Part shown: in pieces, positions 1-7,008 of the stretch
How positions within the stretch are numbered: the first letter of the stretch is position 1
Layout of the letters: every line of letters starts with the position of its first letter
Assembly (NCBI GenBank): GCA_900552125.1
Contig: URYK01000002.1
Coordinates: 69,551 to 133,550 of the forward strand
Direction: 5' to 3'
Length of the DNA stretch: 64,000 bases
DNA from: an uncultured Solobacterium sp.
GTDB lineage: Bacteria; Bacillota_I; Bacilli_A; Erysipelotrichales; Erysipelotrichaceae
Notes under the pieces: generated by a model
The model's input: the letters and a program-made list of their open reading frames with translations, nothing else
Database searches by the model: none
Told to the model about the DNA's origin: nothing
Position numbers and translations under genes: made by a program

Positions 1-395
1 GAACTAACTGCCAAAATTGAACCTATAATTGCACCAACACTTTCAGGATTTACATCGAATTTTGTTCTAAATGGTCCTGCAATAAAATTTCCTCTGGTTG
101 ACAAATCAATAGTAGTATATCCTCTACCAATATAATTGCCATGCTCATCATGTAACATTTGTGTTGCTTTATCATAAATAGCCGTATATACTTCACCTGT
201 TTCTGAATTTTCAGTAATTACAGTTCTTGTAGAATCATTTTCAGTAATTTTAAAGGTAAGTTCTTCTATTTTTAATATTGTTTCTTCTGAATATTCTTGT
301 GTAGTTTCTGAAATATCTTTAGCATTAATTGTAGAGACGTTCACTAACCCTAAAGACATAGCGAATGTTATAATTACTATTAAAATTTTTTTCAT
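1..395 (-). CDS. Secreted protein, C-terminus beyond the window (partial)
   Basis: The frame opens at an ATG at 395 behind a purine-rich AGAAGGTG ribosome site and runs off the left edge, giving about 131 residues. Residues 1-25 form a typical Sec signal peptide (MKKILIVIITFAMSLGLVNV then a short polar end), so the product is exported. The mature part is rich in Glu, Thr and Asn with no cysteine motif. The last visible residues include a small-residue-rich stretch (GAIIGSILAVS) that could be a membrane-active segment, as in some secreted antimicrobial precursors. No family is recognised with confidence, and the missing C-terminus prevents a firm call. Confidence 0.6.
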   Translation of the reverse strand, partial: MKKILIVIITFAMSLGLVNVSTINAKDISETTQEYSEETILKIEELTFKITENDSTRTVITENSETGEVYTAIYDKATQMLHDEHGNYIGRGYTTIDLSTRGNFIAGPFRTKFDVNPESVGAIIGSILAVS

Positions 396-598
396 AAAAT
401 ACACCTTCTTTCTTTTTTCTAAAAACAAACATATGTTCCCATCTTCTCACCGCTCTCTTTTTTTCTACTAAAATTTTATATTTTATATCTCAATTAAACA
501 AGACTATTATTTTTTGTTTAAATGTTATATAATATAACAGTAGTTAAAAAAAATATAAGATATTTAAAATTAAAATCATTATATTAAATAAAGCATCA

Positions 599-1414
599 TC
601 AATTTGCTATCTTTTCTGTAATTTTTGATACCTTATATTTAACATAGAATAATATTCCACACAGAATGCTATATATAATGCATGTATATGATAGGATGAT
701 ATTATTCCATATATAGGCAGTATCATAATCTTCCTTGTATTTTTGATAATTTTCATCAATAATTTCTTCTTTTGATTTACAATGTTCTGTCGTTGGTTTA
801 TCATCTAAAAACAATAATTGATATGAGACCATTTCGGCATTTTTATTATTAGGAAATTTAAGTGTTTCTTTTATAGTTTTTACCTGATATTCTGTTGCTT
901 CTTCTATCTTCTTATCAGTGTTATATATTCCACAAGCATTCTGCGAAGAATAGAAATTATATTTATGCGTCATTCCATTTTCTGTAGAAACTGTAGCGTA
1001 TTTCACCTTATCTTCTTTGATATATTCTTCAACGGGTTCATATGTTATAATTTCTGTCTCTTTTTTATATTCCCTATAAGTCATTATGTCTGTTGAATAT
1101 ATATTCCAGCATAACAAAACAATGATGAAAATGAAAATTTTAATTGCTTTTGATAACGATACGTGATAGTCAAGATGCCATTCTTCATCAAATTTAAATA
1201 CTGTCTCGCTAAAGATGAAGAACAGCATATAAACGCTTGCTACGATTGAAGATAATAAGCTTAAGGTTTGATTAATTGGAATTTCTTCGTTACCAAGTAA
1301 ATCATGCAAATATAGAAGTAATATAATAATTCCAATGAAGTATAGTATTGAGGTTATAATTGATAAACCGTGCCCCCAATCATCTAAGAATTCTTTTAAT
1401 TTCTTTTCTTTCAT
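599..1414 (-). CDS. Hypothetical four-TM membrane protein
   Basis: A 271-residue protein with hydrophobic segments near residues 14-36, 45-70, 90-110 and 238-260. A polar, lysine- and glutamate-rich domain of about 125 residues lies between TM3 and TM4 and contains two cysteines (around C161 and C213). An even number of helices puts both termini on the same side, probably the cytoplasm, with the long loop outside. It starts three bases after the stop of the preceding minus-strand gene, with a GAAAGGTAGG ribosome site, so the two are co-transcribed. No family recognised. Confidence 0.65.
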   Translation of the reverse strand: MKEKKLKEFLDDWGHGLSIITSILYFIGIIILLLYLHDLLGNEEIPINQTLSLLSSIVASVYMLFFIFSETVFKFDEEWHLDYHVSLSKAIKIFIFIIVLLCWNIYSTDIMTYREYKKETEIITYEPVEEYIKEDKVKYATVSTENGMTHKYNFYSSQNACGIYNTDKKIEEATEYQVKTIKETLKFPNNKNAEMVSYQLLFLDDKPTTEHCKSKEEIIDENYQKYKEDYDTAYIWNNIILSYTCIIYSILCGILFYVKYKVSKITEKIAN

Positions 1415-1416
1415 TT

Positions 1417-1776
1417 TTACCTACCTTTCTTTCCACTTCTCTTATAGCTGTACCAAATCATTTCTAGACATTTCATGATATTTTCTCTTTTTTTCCGAGC
1501 TTTGTCGTACATTTCCAGCACTTTAAAGCGCTCCTCAAATGGGAAGTCTGTTATGTTTGTCTTTAGTATATTATTTTCTATCTGCTTATCCTTTTCAGTT
1601 AGCTTCCTTTGTATCCTTTTTCGAACTAAATCCTGACAGAAAGGATAATTATCTAGCTCAAGTGCAAACATGACGATTTCCAAAAGATCATCCTTCGAAA
1701 ATATCCTGCTTAAAAGTTTTTTGAGTTCATCTTCTTTATTTTTCTTTATATATCCTCCAGTGATTAATTTAATCAA
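1417..1776 (-). CDS. Small hypothetical charged protein
   Basis: Up to 119 residues, very basic (many KK and RK pairs), predicted helical, with no membrane segment. The start is uncertain. The most upstream codon in frame (1776) is TTG with no ribosome site before it, while a good GGAGG lies inside the frame just ahead of an ATA codon. The true start may be internal or non-standard. It sits tightly between small neighbours in the accessory block. Function unknown. Confidence 0.45.
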   Translation of the reverse strand: MIKLITGGYIKKNKEDELKKLLSRIFSKDDLLEIVMFALELDNYPFCQDLVRKRIQRKLTEKDKQIENNILKTNITDFPFEERFKVLEMYDKARKKRENIMKCLEMIWYSYKRSGKKGR

Positions 1777-1785
1777 CTTGATACA

Positions 1786-2061
1786 TTATTCTTCTTTCTC
1801 TTTAATTTTTATATCAATCTCATCCTTAGTCCCCATTTTTAGCTGAATGTATTCCTTTACTATCTCATCAATCGTATCCATTACATTGATTTCAATCTTC
1901 TCTCCATCATAATCCGCAGTTGCTTTCATTTCTTCCATCCAGTCTGTTGCTGTATGAAGACAACCGATTGCTACGATTGCTTTTCTTGCTTTTAGCAAGT
2001 TATCTTTGCTTATCTGTAAATCCTTACTTAGATTTTCTTGTGTCATATTTATTTCCTGCAT
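1786..2061 (-). CDS. Small hypothetical acidic protein
   Basis: 91 residues, mixed helical, ending in an acidic KIKEKEE tail. ATG codons at residue 1 and residue 6 are both possible starts; the second has a better-spaced GCAGGAAA before it. No motif recognised. It lies between a small charged protein and a small membrane protein with gaps of about 10 bases, consistent with one transcript. Confidence 0.5.
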   Translation of the reverse strand: MQEINMTQENLSKDLQISKDNLLKARKAIVAIGCLHTATDWMEEMKATADYDGEKIEINVMDTIDEIVKEYIQLKMGTKDEIDIKIKEKEE

Positions 2062-2070
2062 TTCTAAAGA

Positions 2071-2385
2071 TCAAATGTCAAATTCGATTTGGTTGATCTG
2101 GACGGAAATGAAAAGATTTGAAATCACCCATGTTGCAAATATTGCTAGAAATCTCAATGGATTCGCTTCTCCGCCAGTATCCTTTATATATGATAACGTT
2201 ATGGTAATGAATACAAGATAGAAAATATAAACTGTAAAACGTGATAATTTTTCAAAGGATCCACTATATTGTTTAGATTTAACTTTCATACAAAGCTTTA
2301 CGAGTAAAAAAATACCTAGTACCATCATTGCATTAAATCCTACAAATTCATATATTGAAATTAAGAGTTGGTAGGTTATTGACAA
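2071..2385 (-). CDS. Small three-TM membrane protein
   Basis: 104 residues with hydrophobic segments near 12-33, 50-66 and 78-95. The reading frame overlaps the end of the upstream membrane protein by 38 bases and has no clear ribosome site at the first ATG, so initiation may be coupled or may occur at an internal Met (around residue 19). Function unknown; it pairs with the next gene as a two-gene membrane module. Confidence 0.5.
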   Translation of the reverse strand: MSITYQLLISIYEFVGFNAMMVLGIFLLVKLCMKVKSKQYSGSFEKLSRFTVYIFYLVFITITLSYIKDTGGEANPLRFLAIFATWVISNLFISVQINQIEFDI

Positions 2386-2590
2386 TCACATAATGAACAG
2401 GAAAGAAAAAAATAGCTAAAAATAAAATTAAAGTCGTAGAAAGAAACTTATCATTCCCATAGTGACTTGTAGAAACGATACTATTTATAAATAAAAAACT
2501 ATAAACCAATAACGTTAGATATCCTATCAATTTCATTAAAGCAAATCCTATTTGAGATACGTATAAAATCATTTCAGACATATATGACAT
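2348..2590 (-). CDS. Small two-TM membrane protein
   Basis: 80 residues with two long hydrophobic segments (about 8-38 and 48-70). No recognised family. It overlaps the downstream membrane protein gene, which suggests coupled expression of two partners. Small membrane proteins of this kind are common in the cargo of conjugative elements, but no function can be assigned. Confidence 0.5.
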   Translation of the reverse strand: MSYMSEMILYVSQIGFALMKLIGYLTLLVYSFLFINSIVSTSHYGNDKFLSTTLILFLAIFFFPVHYVIVNNLPTLNFNI

Positions 2591-2654
2591 ATATCATCTT
2601 CCTCCTTTTTATGTCCTTTACTTTCACAAATGAAAGTAGAAAAATTCTTTTGCA

Positions 2655-2888
2655 TCATAGCGCTTCGATAATAATAGTTTTTGTTATTTCCCTGCGGGTA
2701 GGAGAGGGGCAATCTTCACATATGAAATCATCTATCTTCTTGATCACTCTGACCTTTAAGCCTGCCTCTTTTTCACAGAATTCTTTTATTACTTTTCTTC
2801 CATATTTCCTGTAGCATTCTCCCGATATGACCGTATTTCCATATGTTTTCAGCGCCAATAATTGCTGCTTTGAAAAAATCTCTTCCAT
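2655..2888 (-). CDS. Small hypothetical protein with CxxC
   Basis: 77 residues, basic, soluble. It contains a CEDC motif near residues 57-60 plus an upstream C25 and C38, which might bind a metal, but this is weak. The gene begins three bases after the YopX-like gene ends, so it is part of the same operon. Function unknown. Confidence 0.5.
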   Translation of the reverse strand: MEEIFSKQQLLALKTYGNTVISGECYRKYGRKVIKEFCEKEAGLKVRVIKKIDDFICEDCPSPTRREITKTIIIEAL

Positions 2889-2891
2889 ACA

Positions 2892-3227
2892 TTATTCTCC
2901 TGTTTCTAATGTATTTCCTATGCAGATATATGACCCAATCTCTACATGAAGAGATATAATTTTCTCATTATCAAGTATGGTCTTATTTCCCTTTTCATTC
3001 ATCACGATATCCTGCTCATATAATGGAACACCGTTTCTATCACATTGAATGTACTGCTGCATGACCATGTAGCGTTTGGTTGCTGCTGGAACAGCTTCTA
3101 TCAGATATCTCTTATCATCCAGGTTTACGTATTCCTGAAGCTCATATAGTTCTCCATCCGTTCCGATAAGAAATTCGTCATAGTGCATCTTTTGTTCTTT
3201 TTTATCCCATACTCTAAACCCCTTCAT
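2892..3227 (-). CDS. YopX-like phage/mobile-element protein
   Basis: 111 residues beginning FRVWDKKEQKMHYDEF, then VMQQYIQCDRNGVPLYEQDIV. This is the pattern of the YopX family (N-terminal 'fRvWDkk.kkM' and a middle 'qYtGlkDknGkeiYeGDiv'). The family is widespread in prophages and integrative elements of Firmicutes and has no firm biochemical role. It overlaps the upstream resolvase-like gene by 14 bases. It supports a mobile-element origin for this block. Confidence 0.8.
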   Translation of the reverse strand: MKGFRVWDKKEQKMHYDEFLIGTDGELYELQEYVNLDDKRYLIEAVPAATKRYMVMQQYIQCDRNGVPLYEQDIVMNEKGNKTILDNEKIISLHVEIGSYICIGNTLETGE

Positions 3228-3576
3228 TAGTTCTTATCCTCCCTTCAATCTTTAGATCCTCTTTGTACCACTTTAAGAATGTAGTCTGCGAAACTTTAAG
3301 CATAGCTGCCGCTTCCCGTGTGCTTAATTCTGCATTTAGATATTTTTCTGCAATTTCTTTATATCCATCTGGTCTTTTCAGGACAGGTCTCCCAAATTTG
3401 ATTCCCCGCTCTTTTGCATCCATTATTCCTTTTTTCTGCTTTGATTTCCGTTCTCTTTCAGATTGTTCGATATATCTTTGTGCTACCTTGATTAGGCTCA
3501 AAAAGAAATTTTTTCTTAAAGAATTTAAGCTTCTATAAAAGTCGATCAGATATTTTTCACTTTCATCTAATTCCAT
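3214..3576 (-). CDS. Serine-recombinase C-terminal/HTH fragment, no catalytic domain
   Basis: 120 residues. Residues 35-65 (ERERKSKQKKGIMDAKERG, then KFGRP) match the linker and arm of resolvase/invertase proteins, and residues 70-110 carry the resolvase-type helix-turn-helix (STREAAAMLKVSQTTFLKWY). The catalytic resolvase domain with its active serine is absent; the first 35 residues look like the end of its last helix. It is either a truncated resolvase or a recombinase-derived DNA-binding regulator. No matching catalytic frame is seen upstream, where there is an inverted repeat instead. Overlaps the YopX-like gene. Confidence 0.7.
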   Translation of the reverse strand: MELDESEKYLIDFYRSLNSLRKNFFLSLIKVAQRYIEQSERERKSKQKKGIMDAKERGIKFGRPVLKRPDGYKEIAEKYLNAELSTREAAAMLKVSQTTFLKWYKEDLKIEGRIRTNEGV

Positions 3577-3608
3577 ATATATCCCTCTTTCTTTTTTTAT
3601 TAGAACTC

Positions 3609-3705
3609 CTTCCCTCGTGGTAGACTGCCATAGTTTTTAATAGATATGGAGGAAAGGGAAGTATGAATCAGTTTATTCAATTATGACAATCTACCATGAA
3701 GGAAG
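3609..3705. repeat. Imperfect 22-bp inverted repeat with a micro-ORF between the arms
   Basis: Left arm 3609-3630 and right arm 3684-3705 are inverted copies with 18 of 22 matches, separated by 53 bases. On the plus strand the spacer holds a strong ribosome site (GGAGGAAAGGG) in front of a seven-codon frame, MNQFIQL-stop. It could be the ends of a small relic element, a regulatory leader or a recombination site for the adjacent resolvase-like protein; I cannot tell which. Confidence 0.5.
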
Positions 3706-3725
3706 AAATCCCTCTTAAACTTAAC

Positions 3726-3947
3726 TTACTTGGTTTTGGAATTCATGCCGAGCTTATAGGCACAGATGCATAAAAGCATACCTGCTATGCATAAACAGCT
3801 GATGCTTACAAGATTGAATTCTCCCTGCAATATAGCTATCATGACTAGTTCCAGAATTCCTGCCACATAAAGCACGAATGTATTATGGATCAGTTCTTCT
3901 TCTGAATGTGGTATAAGACTTGCTTTAAAATATCTATTCTTTTTCAT
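3726..3947 (-). CDS. Small two-TM membrane protein
   Basis: 73 residues: a polar N-terminus, then two hydrophobic segments (about 24-43 and 46-66) and a lysine-rich tail. It has an AGGGAGGAAA ribosome site just upstream. Part of the run of small membrane proteins in the accessory block. No family recognised. Confidence 0.55.
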   Translation of the reverse strand: MKKNRYFKASLIPHSEEELIHNTFVLYVAGILELVMIAILQGEFNLVSISCLCIAGMLLCICAYKLGMNSKTK

Positions 3948-3973
3948 TTTTTTCCTCCCTGCGGTTTATCCCG

Positions 3974-4060
3974 CTATCCTCGTTTTTTCCCGAATAAATA
4001 ACTGATGAATGCTGCCATGTTGATAAGTAAGAAGATGGCTATTTTTCTCATATCATCCAT
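3974..4060 (-). CDS. 28-residue single-TM peptide
   Basis: A short frame (MDDMRKIAIFLLINMAAF then a basic GKKRG tail) with a good ribosome site, GAGGGACTTAAA before the ATG. One hydrophobic helix of about 16 residues followed by a positively charged end predicts a single-pass membrane peptide. It lies between two larger genes on the same strand. Real translation is likely from the start signals, but no function can be assigned. Confidence 0.45.
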   Translation of the reverse strand: MDDMRKIAIFLLINMAAFISYLFGKKRG

Positions 4061-4097
4061 TTTAAGTCCCTCTATCTGACTTCTAGACTGACAGTTC

Positions 4098-4865
4098 CTA
4101 CAATTCCTTAATTCTGCCTTTTTTATCAGCTAAAATAACACTTATATTTAAGCTGTTTTTTACCGTTCTAGGAATTTCATTCCACTGTCTGCGATATACG
4201 ATTGAATCATTGAAAGCGATACTGTAATGAACGGAAGCATCATCCATATGTTTTAATAATTCAATCAATTGTGCTGACAATGCCTCTGTTTTTCCTCTCT
4301 TCACTCCCTGTACATTTATCACCCAATGCCTATTCTCATTGCTTGCTACGATAAAATCTTCATCTTCAGTTGTTTTCCAGCCATGTTCTTCTAACCATTT
4401 TTTTACCAGCTCTCGCAATTCCTCTGTATTTTTCTTCTTTTTTGCTTTTTTAGCTGCAAGTTTTTCTTCTTTGCTCTTTGCTGGACGACCTCTTTTTTTA
4501 TCAGGGAACATTCTTTCTCTTTCTTCTAATTTTTCTAGATAAAACCGTACTGTTAAATATGAGCCAAATCCTGTATTGCCTTTTGGTCTACTCAAGATTT
4601 CATCACCATCCAGCATTTGTTTATAGATTGCCTGACAGCATGTTGGCATCCTGTTGTAATTTGGACTGACGATTGCATGAAGTTCTTTTGCGTTTACCTC
4701 AATAAACTTTTTCCCTTCGTTATGTGCTTCGTTCTTCATAGCTTCAATAACACTACAAAAATCTTTAATTCCTGGAGCTTTCATCAAATCACTCTCCTTT
4801 GCAAAATCAGTTAATCTATCATCCTTCGATAAGATCCTTGCGACCGATGTCATATTCAATTCCAT
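4098..4865 (-). CDS. Hypothetical protein with basic AT-hook-like linker
   Basis: I place the start at 4865 ([13 protein letters not shown]) because GGGAGAAAAGC precedes that ATG; about 255 residues. The N-terminal half is soluble and mixed. Around residues 125-150 is a very basic stretch with [13 protein letters not shown] followed by an alanine/lysine run, resembling an AT-hook DNA-binding linker. The C-terminal third has beta-rich features ([19 protein letters not shown]). The gene overlaps the DUF2786 gene by 47 bases. A role in DNA binding within the mobile element is inference. Confidence 0.55.
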   Translation of the reverse strand: MELNMTSVARILSKDDRLTDFAKESDLMKAPGIKDFCSVIEAMKNEAHNEGKKFIEVNAKELHAIVSPNYNRMPTCCQAIYKQMLDGDEILSRPKGNTGFGSYLTVRFYLEKLEERERMFPDKKRGRPAKSKEEKLAAKKAKKKKNTEELRELVKKWLEEHGWKTTEDEDFIVASNENRHWVINVQGVKRGKTEALSAQLIELLKHMDDASVHYSIAFNDSIVYRRQWNEIPRTVKNSLNISVILADKKGRIKEL

Positions 4866-5493
4866 GCTTTTCTCCCAATGTAAAGGCATTGACATCCGAA
4901 ACGCTAAGCTCTCTTTTCCTTACATGGACATTTTCTTTAAACCATTCTTTTACAGGAGTAGGTACCCCTATAACTGCAAGTTCATATTTTTCCTCCAGTT
5001 TCATATCAAGCAGAAGCTGATCAAGCTGTTTTTTTAGTCCTTTAGCAAAACCTGCCAGATAATCCCGCTTATATATCCTGAAATCGCTATTACCGATATA
5101 GCATTGCTTAAGATCGTTCAGGACTTCTGAAAGATAATAGATCAGTCCTTCCGCCACAGGAACACATATTTCTACATCTTCTTTTAGTCCGATGATGCTG
5201 AACAAAACATCGTTGCGGTTTACCTTTCCTTCAAATGCAGATCTGCACTGAAAATTTTCTGCCAGGACCTGTAATGCCCATTGGATATAGCCGCAGCCTT
5301 TATGTTCCAGAGTCTTATAGATGACCTCTTCGCATTTAGCATGTTCGAATAGTTCAGCTTCTTCAATCTTATATTTGACCCTCAGCTTATTGGCGCGATA
5401 CACTGCAAGCTGTATCTCCTGATCTGATGCTGTACTGTCACTGGAGATTGCCATCAGCTTCTGAATCTTTCTGATCACATCTTCTTTTTTCAT
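4819..5493 (-). CDS. DUF2786 domain protein
   Basis: 224 residues. Residues 4-45 ([20 protein letters not shown], then [14 protein letters not shown]) match DUF2786, an N-terminal helical domain found in phage and mobile-element proteins of unknown biochemical role. The rest is a mixed domain with several cysteines, often called DUF7168 in this architecture. Its ATG overlaps the stop of an upstream 43-residue membrane protein as ATGA, so translation is coupled. Supports the mobile-element interpretation of the block. Confidence 0.75.
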   Translation of the reverse strand: MKKEDVIRKIQKLMAISSDSTASDQEIQLAVYRANKLRVKYKIEEAELFEHAKCEEVIYKTLEHKGCGYIQWALQVLAENFQCRSAFEGKVNRNDVLFSIIGLKEDVEICVPVAEGLIYYLSEVLNDLKQCYIGNSDFRIYKRDYLAGFAKGLKKQLDQLLLDMKLEEKYELAVIGVPTPVKEWFKENVHVRKRELSVSDVNAFTLGEKHGIEYDIGRKDLIEG

Positions 5494-5621
5494 ATCTCAT
5501 CCTCCTCATAACCTGCTAATTCATCTGCCTGACCTCCTGCTTTGCACGCTACAATAACGACAACACAGATAAGAATCACAGTTATCATAAGAGTCATTGC
5601 TATGCTAACGATTACCATCAT
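5490..5621 (-). CDS. 43-residue single-TM protein coupled to the DUF2786 gene
   Basis: Two adjacent ATG codons (5621 and 5618) follow an AAGGTG ribosome site. The product has one long hydrophobic helix ([20 protein letters not shown] and on to VVIVAC), a possible lipobox-like cysteine and an acidic tail. The stop codon overlaps the ATG of the DUF2786 gene by four bases (ATGA), a classic coupling arrangement that argues this short frame is genuinely translated. Function unknown. Confidence 0.55.
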   Translation of the reverse strand: MMVIVSIAMTLMITVILICVVVIVACKAGGQADELAGYEEDEI

Positions 5622-5850
5622 TTTTATTCACCTTACTCTTTACCTTTTCTTCAATTGCTTTCATATCATGGTATGGAAAGCTAAGATCAATCAACTCCTC
5701 TTCCAACTGTGCTACATAATCACCATACATAGATGGATTTTTGATATATTTCTTAAGAGCCGATCTGTAGATCTTCATTATCTCTGCATGAGAATGTACT
5801 GTCTTTCCTCCAAAGGTTAATCCGTTTTCCGGGACTCTTATCCTTTTCAT
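5605..5850 (-). CDS. Small hypothetical soluble protein
   Basis: 81 residues, basic N-terminus and helical C-terminus ([14 protein letters not shown]). AGGAGG lies just upstream of the ATG. It overlaps the start of the 43-residue membrane protein by 17 bases. No family recognised. Confidence 0.5.
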   Translation of the reverse strand: MKRIRVPENGLTFGGKTVHSHAEIMKIYRSALKKYIKNPSMYGDYVAQLEEELIDLSFPYHDMKAIEEKVKSKVNKNDGNR

Positions 5851-5861
5851 AAAATTCCTCC

Positions 5862-6068
5862 TTATTTGATATGCTCTATATCAGCATTTGGGTGATTCAG
5901 AAGATATTCATCTATGTCGCATAAGTTAGCATTCCAGATGATATGCTTATCTGAATGTATCATTTCAGCCAGCTTTTCCTTGGAACAGACAGCCTTTCTT
6001 ATTATCAAAGAACCGAAGCTATTGCGTTCCTGTTTTCTGCTGTATTCGATGTTATATCCCATGTACAT
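5862..6068 (-). CDS. Small hypothetical protein
   Basis: 68 residues, start at 6068 set by CAGGAGGTG nine bases upstream. Mixed alpha/beta with no membrane segment and no known motif. Part of the tightly packed operon of small genes. Confidence 0.5.
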   Translation of the reverse strand: MYMGYNIEYSRKQERNSFGSLIIRKAVCSKEKLAEMIHSDKHIIWNANLCDIDEYLLNHPNADIEHIK

Positions 6069-6074
6069 TCAAAT

Positions 6075-6254
6075 TCACCTCCTGTAATTCAGCTTAGCTA
6101 AGGCTTTTCTGTATTCTTTTGCCTTATTTGACCATTCGCTAAATTTCTTAAAATCTTCATTTGTCTGGATTCCCCATGCTAGATCATCCATATTCTTTTC
6201 ACATGTTTTTAATTTCTCATATAGCTCTTTTTGTTTGGATTCTTTTTTCATCAT
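6075..6254 (-). CDS. Small hypothetical coiled-coil protein
   Basis: About 59 residues, starting at the ATG behind GGAGGAATTG. Very rich in Lys and Glu, predicted to be nearly all helix (KELYEKLKTCEKNMDDL). No family recognised. First gene of the operon after a 260-base structured gap. Confidence 0.5.
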   Translation of the reverse strand: MMKKESKQKELYEKLKTCEKNMDDLAWGIQTNEDFKKFSEWSNKAKEYRKALAKLNYRR

Positions 6255-6257
6255 CAA

Positions 6258-6513
6258 TTCCTCCAGTCATTATCTTTGTCAGCTTACACTTTTATTGGCT
6301 CATTCGGGAACGATTGTCAAAGGCGAATGAAATGAGTGCAGTTTACCTTTGACAAATAGAGAGCGAATGATACGGTCAGGTAAAGAGGAAGTGGCTATGC
6401 CACATAAGGTTTTGTTAAAATTAGTAAGATGCGAATGCATTTTACTTTCGGAACTATTTTGGCTTTGACGAAATAGTTCCGACAAAATTTTTTAAAATAG
6501 AGGATATAAAGAT
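6258..6513. other. Gene-poor structured interval with two inverted repeats
   Basis: This 256-base gap has an inverted repeat TTGTCAAAGG (6314-6323) / CCTTTGACAA (6346-6355) and a strong hairpin at 6448-6482 (12-bp stem, 11-base loop). A 61-codon frame on the minus strand lacks a ribosome site and is not called. The repeats could be terminators, a transfer or replication origin, or a small RNA; the position beside replication and regulatory genes makes an origin worth testing. Confidence 0.4.
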
Positions 6514-6819
6514 TTATTTACCTATCAGTATTTTCTTCTCGATATTTTCCATATATGGGGAAAAATCCATAATAGATATATTTAAAACCTTACATACCTT
6601 GATGCAGCTGTTGAGGGAAAGCTGTTTTCTTCCGCTTTCGATCATTTCCATATAAGGGATGGTAAAATCCAGCTTTTTGGCTAATTGTTCTACGGAAAGA
6701 TTTCTTTTCTCTCTTTCTGCCTTAATGAATAGACCTGCTTTCTTGTTTGCGAAGGGTCTCTTTTCTATTACATACTTCTGATTACCGATAACTACGATTT
6801 TTTGTTTTTCACTTTTCAT
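6514..6819 (-). CDS. XRE-family HTH regulator
   Basis: 101 residues. After a short beta-like N-terminus, residues 28-82 form a Cro/CI-type helix-turn-helix (KAEREKRNLSVEQLAKKLDF ... MEMIESGRKQLSLNSCIKV). AAAGGTGG precedes the ATG. It probably controls the element's replication and cargo genes. A dyad and a promoter lie 85-105 bases upstream, consistent with autoregulation. Confidence 0.8.
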   Translation of the reverse strand: MKSEKQKIVVIGNQKYVIEKRPFANKKAGLFIKAEREKRNLSVEQLAKKLDFTIPYMEMIESGRKQLSLNSCIKVCKVLNISIMDFSPYMENIEKKILIGK

Positions 6820-6879
6820 AAACCACCTTTTAGCCTATATATTTGCTATCCTTTCATAATGTTTTCTTCATTTCCTACA

Positions 6880-6924
6880 CATATATCAATATAGAAACGT
6901 TTTTTTCAACTAGGGATTTCCTAG
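6880..6924 (-). promoter_or_regulatory. Promoter and 5-bp-arm dyad upstream of the XRE gene
   Basis: On the minus strand a -35 TTGAAA (6909-6904), an 18-base spacer and a -10 TATATG (6885-6880) precede the XRE gene. Immediately upstream of the -35 is the dyad CTAGG-GATTT-CCTAG (6910-6924), a plausible operator for the XRE protein. Binding is inference. Confidence 0.45.
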
Positions 6925-7008
6925 CCTTTCATATATTCGGAATATCACAGATTTTAGTTATTCTGAGCGTTCTTTTCTATAAATGGATGTATAACAATAT
7001 CCGGGAAT

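Noticed and set aside
6300..6485. 61-codon minus-strand frame
   Set aside because: No ribosome site, composition unlike neighbours, and it lies over the two inverted repeats.
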